Shown: positions 1 to 5,176 of the stretch, piece after piece
Layout: every line of letters starts with the position of its first letter
Numbering within the stretch: position 1 is the first letter of the stretch
From: Maritimibacter sp.
GTDB taxonomy: Bacteria; Pseudomonadota; Alphaproteobacteria; Rhodobacterales; Rhodobacteraceae
NCBI GenBank assembly: GCA_020441225.1
Contig: JAGRMP010000277.1
Span: 1-6,357 of the forward strand
Length of the DNA: 6,357 nucleotides
Direction of reading: 5' to 3'
Made by a program: the position numbers and the translations under genes
The notes under the pieces: generated by a model
Seen by the model: only the letters and a program-made list of their open reading frames with translations
The model's database searches: none
Told to the model about the DNA's origin: nothing

Positions 1-1
1 C

Positions 2-799
2 GACCCGGAAGTTGATCCGGGCACCGCTCCGGACCCGGTCTCCGAAGCCGATGTGGCCAAAGACGATGCGACCGGAGAGGCGGTCGCTGCGCAACAGGCG
101 GATCCGGTGGATGCCGCGACGCAAGACGTCACCCCTGCCGGGGAGACGGCCATCGAGACGCAGGCCGAAACGCCTGCGGAAGATCCGGGGGCCGGGACCG
201 GCGCGCCGGAAACTGCGCCGGAAAGCCCCGTCGCCGAAGACCCCGAAACCGGACCCCCCGGCTCCGTCTCTCCGGCACCTGCCCAGACCGTTGACAGCGC
301 CGGTCTGCCCGAGGGAGCGGAGACCGATGCCGGGGAACCTGCGACCCCGGAGGGTGCCGCTGAGACCGGCACCGTGACGGATGACCTCGATGCGACCGCA
401 ATCCCCGAAGGCGTTGGCGAAGACGAGATCTCTCCTGCCACTCAGAGCGCAGAGACGACATCGCCCCAGGGACCGGACGAAACAGCGGCCATCGACCCGG
501 ATAGCGCAACCGAGGTCCCCGGCGCGGAAGATGCGGGCGATGCCGCAGCCGCGGTAGAAGACCCGGTTTCCACCGAGCCGGAGATTGCGGACGCCGAGGC
601 CGGGGCCGAAGCCGAGAACCGGGAAACACCGTCGAGCGAGGCCGGAGAGGCCGCATTGAACTTTTCCCTCGATATCCCTGCGATCCGCCCGCGCGCGCGC
701 CCTCCCCTTGTCGTGCATCCGGACCTCGCCGGCGTGCGCCCGAAGCCGCGCCCCGCCGAGATCCCGGCCGTGACCCCAGCCGCCCCCACCACGGAGTGA
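2..799 (+). CDS. Acidic Ala/Glu/Pro-rich protein of unknown function (5' end missing)
   Basis: The reading frame is open from base 2, so this is the last 265 codons of a gene starting outside the window; the GTG at 53 is an internal valine rather than a credible start. The visible protein is low-complexity, dominated by Ala, Glu, Asp, Pro, Thr and Gly, with no Cys, Trp or Tyr and almost no Lys or Arg over about 200 residues. This indicates a strongly acidic, probably disordered segment. Near the end (about residues 228-251) it changes to a basic stretch with two similar pieces, IRPRARPP and VRPKPRP, separated by VVHPDLAG, followed by a Pro/Ala/Thr tail. I do not recognise a domain; the missing N-terminus could hold a signal peptide, membrane helix or folded domain. 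The gene ends 6 bp before a small membrane protein gene, so the two are probably co-transcribed. GC-rich third positions fit the neighbours, so there is no sign of recent transfer. Confidence 0.7.
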   Translation, partial: DPEVDPGTAPDPVSEADVAKDDATGEAVAAQQADPVDAATQDVTPAGETAIETQAETPAEDPGAGTGAPETAPESPVAEDPETGPPGSVSPAPAQTVDSAGLPEGAETDAGEPATPEGAAETGTVTDDLDATAIPEGVGEDEISPATQSAETTSPQGPDETAAIDPDSATEVPGAEDAGDAAAAVEDPVSTEPEIADAEAGAEAENRETPSSEAGEAALNFSLDIPAIRPRARPPLVVHPDLAGVRPKPRPAEIPAVTPAAPTTE

Positions 800-805
800 A
801 GCCCC

Positions 806-1132
806 ATGAACCGGACCGAGTTCATCATCGTCACCGCCATCATTCTCTTCGTGGCCTTTTTGCTGGGCTGGTTCGCGCACTGGCTCATCCACCGGTTCAC
901 GCGGGTGGCCACGGGCGACATGAGCGAGCTCGACCGGATCGCGCAGGCGCTGCATGAAGCGGAAGAAACCCGCGACCAGGCGATCACCTACCTGCAGAAA
1001 CGCGAAGCCGAGATGTCGAACGACCTCGCCCAGACCCATGCCGAGCTGAATGCCGCGATGCAGGGGCTGCGCGATGCCCGCCAAGAGGCAGACGAACTGC
1101 GGGCCTATATCGAGGAACAGAGCCAGCGGTAA
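806..1132 (+). CDS. Small membrane-anchored coiled-coil protein, unknown function
   Basis: A 108-residue protein. Residues about 6-30 (FIIVTAIILFVAFLLGWFAHW and following) form one strong hydrophobic helix at the N-terminus. From about residue 39 to the end the sequence is charged, Ala/Glu/Gln-rich and free of prolines, as expected for a long coiled coil. Basic residues just after the helix (HRFTR) suggest the coiled coil lies in the cytoplasm, which is an inference from the positive-inside rule. GGAG at 794-797, overlapping the stop codon of the upstream gene, lies 8 bp before the ATG and supports this start and translational coupling. The layout (one membrane helix plus coiled coil) resembles small envelope or division proteins such as the YhcB/ZapG type, but I see no sequence match that would justify that name. 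It is probably a conserved hypothetical protein of Rhodobacteraceae. Confidence 0.8.
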   Translation: MNRTEFIIVTAIILFVAFLLGWFAHWLIHRFTRVATGDMSELDRIAQALHEAEETRDQAITYLQKREAEMSNDLAQTHAELNAAMQGLRDARQEADELRAYIEEQSQR

Positions 1133-1159
1133 CCGTCAGCTCGCCTGCGCATCCCCACC

Positions 1160-1197
1160 GGGCGCGGCGCCCCGCAGACCTGCCGGCGCGCCCGGCA
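1160..1197. terminator. Two GC-rich hairpins in the convergent gap, possible weak terminator
   Basis: The 155-bp gap between two converging genes (1133-1287) contains two adjacent perfect hairpins: GGGCG-CGG-CGCCC at 1160-1172 and TGCCGG-CGCGC-CCGGCA at 1181-1197. Their location suits ending transcription from either side, but neither strand has a T-run after the stems, so a standard intrinsic terminator is not shown. Short GC stems also arise by chance in DNA this rich in GC. No coding signal is seen in the rest of the gap. Confidence 0.25.
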
Positions 1198-1287
1198 AGC
1201 GCGGGCGAACCCACGGCGGCACGCGGCACCCGTCTCGATATCAGATGTTGATGCGGATCGGCCCGCAGTCCCGGCTGGGCGGCAGGT

Positions 1288-2037
1288 TCAGGGAATGAGA
1301 CCGCCGTCGTAATCGTCGCCGGTCTCGTTGATCAGCCGTTCGAGCGAAGGCACGACCACGCGGCGTTTGCCGTCGAGCTCGATGATCCCGGCCTTTTTCA
1401 GCGCCGAGATCTGCCGGCTGACGGTTTCGAGGGTCAACCCCAGGTAGTCCGCCATCGCTTCGCGGGTCAGCGGAAGGTCGAAATTCATGCCGTCTTTCGG
1501 GGTGTGTTTCTTGAGCGCGGCATCGCGTCGCGCAACGATGGCGAGCAGCGAAGCGATCTTCTCCCGCGCCGTCTTGCGACCCAGCACCAGCATCCATTCC
1601 CGGGCGGAATCGAGCTCGTCCAGCGTCATCTCCAGAAGCCGGGTGCCGATATGCGGGGTCGAGGTCATCAGCTCCTCGAACGGGGTCTTGCGAAAACAAC
1701 AAATCGTGAGGTCGGAGACGGCCACCACGTCGAACGGCGCCGAGTCGCGGCCCGGGCGGCCGATGAAATCGGAGGGCAACAGGAGCCCCACCATCTGGGT
1801 GCGCCCATCCTCCATCGTCTGGCTCAGGCTGGCGATGCCGGTGACCACGGAAGCCACGAATTCCATGTGATCTCCGGCCCAGATCACCGGCTGTCCGGCC
1901 TCGTAATTGCGGTAATACTTGATGTCTTCGAGCCGCTTGAGCTCGTCCGGCTCACAACGAGAACAGACCGCCTGATGCTTGATCGGGCAGTTCCAGCACT
2001 CCTTGGTGTCGACAGACAGATCCATCTTGGCTTTCAT
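1288..2037 (-). CDS. fnrL: FnrL, oxygen-sensing Crp/Fnr-family transcription regulator
   Basis: A 249-residue cytoplasmic regulator of the Crp/Fnr family. In FNR proteins an oxygen-labile [4Fe-4S] cluster permits dimerisation and DNA binding only without oxygen. The N-terminus carries C14, C17, C25 and C28 (CWNCPIKHQAVCSRC); a further Cys is expected near the middle and C113/C114 (TICCF) fits. This spacing is that of alphaproteobacterial FnrL rather than E. coli FNR. A beta-roll sensor region (about 35-130) is followed by the long dimer helix (about 135-165) and a helix-turn-helix at about 188-213. The recognition helix has E204-T-V-S207-R208, the E--SR pattern that reads TTGAT half-sites. 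From memory, the core and the DGGL-type C-terminus closely resemble Rhodobacter FnrL. The start at 2037 has only a weak GGA 8 bp upstream; M5 (codon at 2023-2025) is an alternative. It diverges from hemN, with an FNR box between them implying autoregulation. Confidence 0.95.
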   Translation of the reverse strand: MKAKMDLSVDTKECWNCPIKHQAVCSRCEPDELKRLEDIKYYRNYEAGQPVIWAGDHMEFVASVVTGIASLSQTMEDGRTQMVGLLLPSDFIGRPGRDSAPFDVVAVSDLTICCFRKTPFEELMTSTPHIGTRLLEMTLDELDSAREWMLVLGRKTAREKIASLLAIVARRDAALKKHTPKDGMNFDLPLTREAMADYLGLTLETVSRQISALKKAGIIELDGKRRVVVPSLERLINETGDDYDGGLIP

Positions 2038-2038
2038 G

Positions 2039-2050
2039 CCGGATATCCGG
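2039..2050. repeat. 12-bp perfect palindrome in the fnrL leader
   Basis: CCGGATATCCGG is its own reverse complement. It fills nearly all the space between the FNR box and the fnrL start codon and covers the only Shine-Dalgarno-like bases (GGA) of fnrL. It could be a second operator or a small RNA hairpin (CCGG stem, ATAT loop) affecting translation; neither is shown. Confidence 0.5.
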
Positions 2051-2051
2051 T

Positions 2052-2065
2052 TTGATCCTGATCAA
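2052..2065. promoter_or_regulatory. FNR/FnrL binding box between fnrL and hemN
   Basis: TTGATCCTGATCAA matches the FNR consensus TTGAT-N4-ATCAA at every defined base, and the symmetry extends one more base on each side (TTTGAT/ATCAAA, 2051-2066). Its centre (2058.5) is 42.5 bp before the hemN ATG and 21.5 bp before the fnrL ATG. For hemN this fits class II activation, where FNR binds about 41.5 bp before the transcription start. For fnrL the site would lie over the core promoter or initial transcribed region, which suggests negative autoregulation. Control of hemN by FnrL is established in Rhodobacter; applying it here is an inference. Confidence 0.93.
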
Positions 2066-2086
2066 AGTGGCGCGCGCAGTTTCCGC

Positions 2087-2100
2087 TAGAGCCTAGTCGA
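2087..2100 (+). promoter_or_regulatory. Candidate hemN -10 region and start point
   Basis: TAGAGC at 2087-2092 is a poor -10 element on its own, but it is where one should lie if the FNR box at 2052-2065 activates in class II fashion. Initiation would then fall at about 2099-2101, directly at the hemN start codon. There is no recognisable -35 hexamer, as is usual at FNR-dependent promoters. This is inferred from spacing alone. Confidence 0.35.
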
Positions 2101-3456
2101 ATGCAGTCACTCACGCAACTTCGCAAACTCGGGTTGTTCGACGCCCGCGTGCCCCGCTATACGAGCTATCCGACCGCGCCGCAATTCAAACCGGGCGTCG
2201 GTAGCGAGCTCGTGTCGAGCTGGATTTCGGACCTGCCCGAGGGCAGTTCGGTCTCGCTCTACGTCCATATCCCGTTCTGCCGCAGGTTGTGCTGGTTTTG
2301 CGCCTGCCGCACCCAGGGGACCCAGACCGCCGAGCCGGTCGCGGCCTATGTCGAGACGCTGAAGAAGGAGCTCGCGCTGATCAAGGCGCGGCTGCCGCAG
2401 GGGATCACGCTCGAACATCTGCACTGGGGCGGCGGCACGCCGACGCTGCTCGAACCGCAGATGATCGCCGATCTGGCCGGCGCCGTCTTCGACACGGCCC
2501 CCCTTGCCGAGGGCGCGCAGTTTTCGGTCGAGATCGACCCGACCGAGATCGACGACGCCCGGCTCGATGCGCTGGCGGCGGCGGGGCTCAACCGCGCCTC
2601 GATCGGGGTGCAGGATTTCGACCCGATGATCCAGGAGGTCATCGGCCGGCCGCAGAGCTACGAGGTGACCAAGGCCGCGGTCGACGGGCTGCGCGCGCGC
2701 GGCATCCGCTCGCTCAACGTCGACCTGCTCTACGGGTTGCCGCACCAGACCGACGCCCGGATCGCCGACTCGGTGAACAAGGTGATCAGCCTCGGCCCCG
2801 ACCGGATCGCGCTGTTCGGCTACGCCCATGTGCCGTGGATGTCGAAGCGCCAGCAGCTGATCCCGACCGATGCTCTGCCGACGCCCGAAGCGCGGCTGGA
2901 GCTCTACAACGTCGCGCGCGATCTGTTCGTGGGGGCGGGCATGGAAGAGATCGGCATCGACCATTTTGCGCATCCCGACGACGGGCTCGCCATCGCGCAC
3001 CGCAACGGCACGATGCACCGCAATTTCCAGGGCTACACCGAGGACAAATCGCCCGCGCTGATCCCCGTGGGTGCCTCGTCGATCGGACGTTTCCCGCAAG
3101 GCTACGCACAGAATGAACCGGCGACGTCGAAATACCAGGAACGCGTGCGCGCCGGCGGCCTGGCGACCGCCAAAGGCCATGTCTTCGCCGGCGACGATCT
3201 CGTGCGGGCGCGGATCATCGAGCTTTTGCTGTGCGATTTCCGCGCCGATCTCGGCGCCGTCGCAGCGGAGCACGGGGTGGCGCGTGCGACGGTGGAGGCC
3301 ATGGCCGAGGGGCTGGACGAGGCGATGCCGGGGACCATCACGCTGAAGGACGGCGTGCTGACCATCCTCGACGACGCCCGCCCGCTCGCGCGCATGATCG
3401 CGCGATATTTCGACGCCTACGACATGTCCACGGCGCGGCATTCGCAGGCAGTGTAG
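2101..3456 (+). CDS. hemN: Oxygen-independent coproporphyrinogen III dehydrogenase
   Basis: A 451-residue radical SAM enzyme that decarboxylates coproporphyrinogen III to protoporphyrinogen IX without oxygen, in the cytoplasm, for heme and (where made) bacteriochlorophyll. The N-terminal PRYTSYPTAPQF (18-29) is typical of true HemN. The cluster motif is C60-xxx-C64-xx-C67 followed by C69 (FCRRLCWFCAC), with Y54 before it; these correspond to Y56, C62, C66, C69 and C71 of E. coli HemN. The SAM-binding GGGTPT is at 110-115, and GYAHVPW (240-246), DHFA (287-290) and GYTEDK (311-316) are further family motifs. Length is close to the 457 residues of the E. coli enzyme, and having all four Cys argues against a HemW-type protein. 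The ATG is the only possible start: the frame upstream reaches a stop inside the FNR box (2059-2061) with no other start codon. No Shine-Dalgarno sequence precedes it. In Rhodobacter this gene is also called hemZ. Confidence 0.96.
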   Translation: MQSLTQLRKLGLFDARVPRYTSYPTAPQFKPGVGSELVSSWISDLPEGSSVSLYVHIPFCRRLCWFCACRTQGTQTAEPVAAYVETLKKELALIKARLPQGITLEHLHWGGGTPTLLEPQMIADLAGAVFDTAPLAEGAQFSVEIDPTEIDDARLDALAAAGLNRASIGVQDFDPMIQEVIGRPQSYEVTKAAVDGLRARGIRSLNVDLLYGLPHQTDARIADSVNKVISLGPDRIALFGYAHVPWMSKRQQLIPTDALPTPEARLELYNVARDLFVGAGMEEIGIDHFAHPDDGLAIAHRNGTMHRNFQGYTEDKSPALIPVGASSIGRFPQGYAQNEPATSKYQERVRAGGLATAKGHVFAGDDLVRARIIELLLCDFRADLGAVAAEHGVARATVEAMAEGLDEAMPGTITLKDGVLTILDDARPLARMIARYFDAYDMSTARHSQAV

Positions 3457-3506
3457 GCTCTGCAGCGGGCCGTCCTTGGGGGCACCGATCAGCGTTAACA
3501 AAATGT

Positions 3507-3527
3507 GAATCGCGTCTGGCGCGATTC
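3507..3527 (+). terminator. Hairpin downstream of hemN, probable terminator
   Basis: GAATCGCG (3507-3514) and CGCGATTC (3520-3527) form a perfect 8-bp stem with a 5-base loop, 50 bp after the hemN stop. A T-rich stretch (ATTTCCTTTTCCTT, 3542-3555) follows, but about 14 bases after the stem, so it is not a textbook intrinsic terminator. It may instead act as a 3' end stabiliser or support Rho-dependent ending. Confidence 0.45.
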
Positions 3528-3576
3528 CTGATGGGTTGTGAATTTCCTTTTCCTTGCAAAGGGATACCGTGCCTCC

Positions 3577-3608
3577 AGGAATCCAGAAATCCGGATTTCC
3601 GGATTCCT
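3577..3608. repeat. 32-bp near-perfect inverted repeat
   Basis: AGGAATCCAGAAATCC (3577-3592) is followed directly by GGATTTCCGGATTCCT (3593-3608), its reverse complement except for one base. The central 14 bp, GAAATCCGGATTTC (3586-3599), are a perfect palindrome. The halves are themselves built from similar units (GGAATCC, GAAATCC, GGATTTCC, GGATTCC). It lies between hemN and an FAD oxidase gene, within the 236-bp gap 3457-3692, which contains no credible gene. It may be an operator, a REP-like intergenic element or part of a transcript end; the sequence does not decide. Confidence 0.7.
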
Positions 3609-3681
3609 CGGGCCAGGGCTCGACGGCGCCCCCGGCACGCTGCAAGATGCGACCGGGCCCGGGTGGGCCGGGACCCGGATC

Positions 3682-3686
3682 GGAGG
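3682..3686 (+). promoter_or_regulatory. Shine-Dalgarno sequence fixing the start of the FAD oxidase gene
   Basis: GGAGG lies 6 bases before the ATG at 3693. The same frame is open much further upstream, to 3231 inside hemN, but there it overlaps hemN and encodes Arg/Gly-rich sequence with no family resemblance. The ribosome site and the family-like N-terminus place the true start at 3693. Confidence 0.85.
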
Positions 3687-3692
3687 GCACAC

Positions 3693-5099
3693 ATGGATTT
3701 CATCGAAGCGGCCCGCGAGATCGTCGGGACAGCGCATGTCCTGACCGGCGCCGATACGGCCCGCTACGCCAGCGACTGGACCGGCAAGTACACTTCCAGG
3801 CCGCTCTGCGTGGTGCGGCCCGCGGACACGGCGCAGGTTTCAGCCCTGATGGCGCTCGCCAACGAGACCGCCACGCCGGTCGTGCCCATCGGCGGCAATA
3901 CCGGGGTCAGCGGCGGGGCGCAGGCGCAGGGCGCGGTGCTGCTCTCGCTCGAACGGTTGAACCGCATCCGCGAAATCCGTGCCAAGGCGCGTGTGGCGGT
4001 GGTCGAGGCAGGGGTGGTGCTGCAACGGCTCCATGAGGCCACCGAACCGCACGGTCTCACCTTCCCGATGACCTTCGGCGCCAGGGGCTCGGCGACGCTC
4101 GGCGGCATGATGGCGACCAATGCCGGCGGTTCGGGCGTGCTGCGCTACGGCAATACCCGCGCGCTGGTGCTGGGGCTCGAGGCGGTGATGCCCGACGGCG
4201 CGGTGCTCGATCTGATGACCGCGCTGCACAAGGACAATTCGGGTTACGACCTCAGGGACCTGCTGATCGGCGCCGAGGGCACGCTGGGGGTTATCACCGC
4301 CGCAGTGGCCAAGCTCGTGCCGCTGCCGCGGGCCCGGGCGACGGCGCTCCTGGTGCTCGCCTCGCTCGACGATGCGCTGGGGCTGCTCAACACGGTGCAG
4401 GAAGCAACCGCCAACGCCGTGGAGGCCTGCGAATACATGCCCGGCGAATATCTCGACATGCTGGCGCGGCTGCAACCGGAGATGCGCCAGCCGCTCGCCC
4501 GCAACGCGGTGACCCTGATGCTGGAGATCGCCGCCGGCTCGGACCGCGAGGCCGCCCCGGGCCCCGACGGCGTCGCCCCGATCGCCGCCCGGCTCGAAGA
4601 GCTGCTGGCCGCCGAGATGGAGGCCGGCCGGGTGCTTGATGCCGTCATCGCCCGGACCGAGGCACAGCGACGCGAGATCTGGGCGCTGCGCGAGGCGGCG
4701 GCGGAGGTTCAGTTCGCCACCAAGCCCTCGGTCATCAGTGACATCGCCCTGCCGCTCGACCGGATCCCCGGGTTCTTCGACCGGGTACGCGCCGAAATCG
4801 CGGTGCTGGACCCGGAGGCCTGGGATATCCCGGTCGCCCATCTCGGCGACGGCAATATCCATTTCGCGGTCTACCCGAGCCGGGACGCGCCGGACCATCT
4901 CGACCGGATCATGGAAACGGTCGAGGAGATCGTGGTCGACATGGGCGGATCCTTCAGTGCCGAACACGGCATCGGTTTGTCGAAGAAACCCTCGATGGCC
5001 CGGCGAAAGGACCCGGTGGCGCTCGCGGTGATGCGGGCGATCAAGGCGGCGCTCGATCCGCAGGGGATCATGAACCCGGGCAAGGTGCTGCCCGACTGA
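3693..5099 (+). CDS. FAD-linked oxidase, D-2-hydroxyglutarate/D-lactate dehydrogenase family
   Basis: A 468-residue flavoprotein of the VAO/PCMH fold, the family of GlcD, D-lactate dehydrogenase and D-2-hydroxyglutarate dehydrogenase. These oxidise D-2-hydroxy acids to 2-oxo acids and pass electrons to a quinone, cytochrome or flavoprotein acceptor. The N-terminal FAD domain (about 37-210) has PIGGNTGVSGGAQ (65-77), ARGSATLGGMMATNAGG (130-146) and LIGAEGTLGVIT (191-202). The C-terminal FAD-oxidase domain follows, with REIWALREAA (327-336), HLGDGNIH (383-390) and EHGIGLSKK (424-432). H383, H390 and E424 match the residues that hold the catalytic metal in D-2-hydroxyglutarate dehydrogenases. 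Length is normal for single-chain members, and no iron-sulfur domain is fused. The segment SVISDIALP (346-354) lacks the Lys that, as I recall, precedes the equivalent Asp in the human enzyme, so substrate assignment stays open. It stands between hemN and hemC without an evident role in heme synthesis. No clear terminator follows on its own strand. Confidence 0.9.
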   Translation: MDFIEAAREIVGTAHVLTGADTARYASDWTGKYTSRPLCVVRPADTAQVSALMALANETATPVVPIGGNTGVSGGAQAQGAVLLSLERLNRIREIRAKARVAVVEAGVVLQRLHEATEPHGLTFPMTFGARGSATLGGMMATNAGGSGVLRYGNTRALVLGLEAVMPDGAVLDLMTALHKDNSGYDLRDLLIGAEGTLGVITAAVAKLVPLPRARATALLVLASLDDALGLLNTVQEATANAVEACEYMPGEYLDMLARLQPEMRQPLARNAVTLMLEIAAGSDREAAPGPDGVAPIAARLEELLAAEMEAGRVLDAVIARTEAQRREIWALREAAAEVQFATKPSVISDIALPLDRIPGFFDRVRAEIAVLDPEAWDIPVAHLGDGNIHFAVYPSRDAPDHLDRIMETVEEIVVDMGGSFSAEHGIGLSKKPSMARRKDPVALAVMRAIKAALDPQGIMNPGKVLPD

Positions 5100-5125
5100 G
5101 TTTCGAACCGGATTGCGTCTGCCCG

Positions 5126-5152
5126 CCCCGCGAGTATTTTGGCCAAGAAAAA
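5126..5152. repeat. AT-rich intergenic motif GAGTATTTTGGCCAAGAA
   Basis: The stretch 5126-5152 reads CCCCGC then GAGTATTTTGGCCAAGAA then AAAG-like bases, and stands out as an AT-rich island between two genes. I remember very similar GAGTATTT...AAGAA strings recurring between genes in many Rhodobacteraceae genomes, often near gene ends. That is recollection, not a search. It contains the palindrome TTGGCCAA (5139-5146), and its A-run doubles as the T-run of the hemC terminator on the other strand. Confidence 0.45.
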
Positions 5153-5176
5153 GGGGGGACCGGCGTCCTGCCGGTC
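5148..5176 (-). terminator. Intrinsic terminator candidate of hemC, overlapping its stop codon
   Basis: Read on the minus strand, GACCGGC (5176-5170), loop AGGAC and GCCGGTC (5164-5158) form a perfect 7-bp stem, followed by five C and then five T (5152-5148) and TT after one C. The first stem bases are the last two of the hemC stop codon TGA (5177-5175). The C-run between stem and T-run makes it imperfect. The plus strand has no T-run after the stem, so it would serve hemC only. Confidence 0.6.

Noticed and set aside
53..55. GTG as start codon of the leftmost gene
   Set aside because: The frame is open to the window edge with the same acidic composition before it, and there is no ribosome site, so it is internal.
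1241..1287. Minus-strand frame running past the fnrL stop and ending NLPPSRDCGPIRINI
   Set aside because: It looks protein-like, raising a frameshifted fnrL end, but the fnrL frame itself finishes with GDDYDGGLIP, which matches the usual FnrL C-terminus, so no frameshift is needed.
3653..3678. GC-rich symmetrical stretch with CCGGGT/ACCCGG stem before the FAD oxidase gene
   Set aside because: Short G/C arms in a run of Gs and Cs are expected by composition, and no T-run or known operator pattern accompanies them.
2107..3690. A 527-codon open frame on the minus strand opposite hemN
   Set aside because: The protein is Arg/His/Gly-rich without any recognisable motif, while hemN on the other strand has every expected motif. 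Long antisense frames are common in GC-rich genes.
3231..3692. N-terminal extension of the FAD oxidase frame back into hemN
   Set aside because: It overlaps hemN, is Arg/Gly-rich, and is unlike the family; GGAGG at 3682-3686 fixes the start at 3693.
3840..4967. A 375-codon minus-strand frame opposite the FAD oxidase
   Set aside because: It lies wholly inside the oxidase gene, is rich in His/Arg/Gly and shows no motif or ribosome site.
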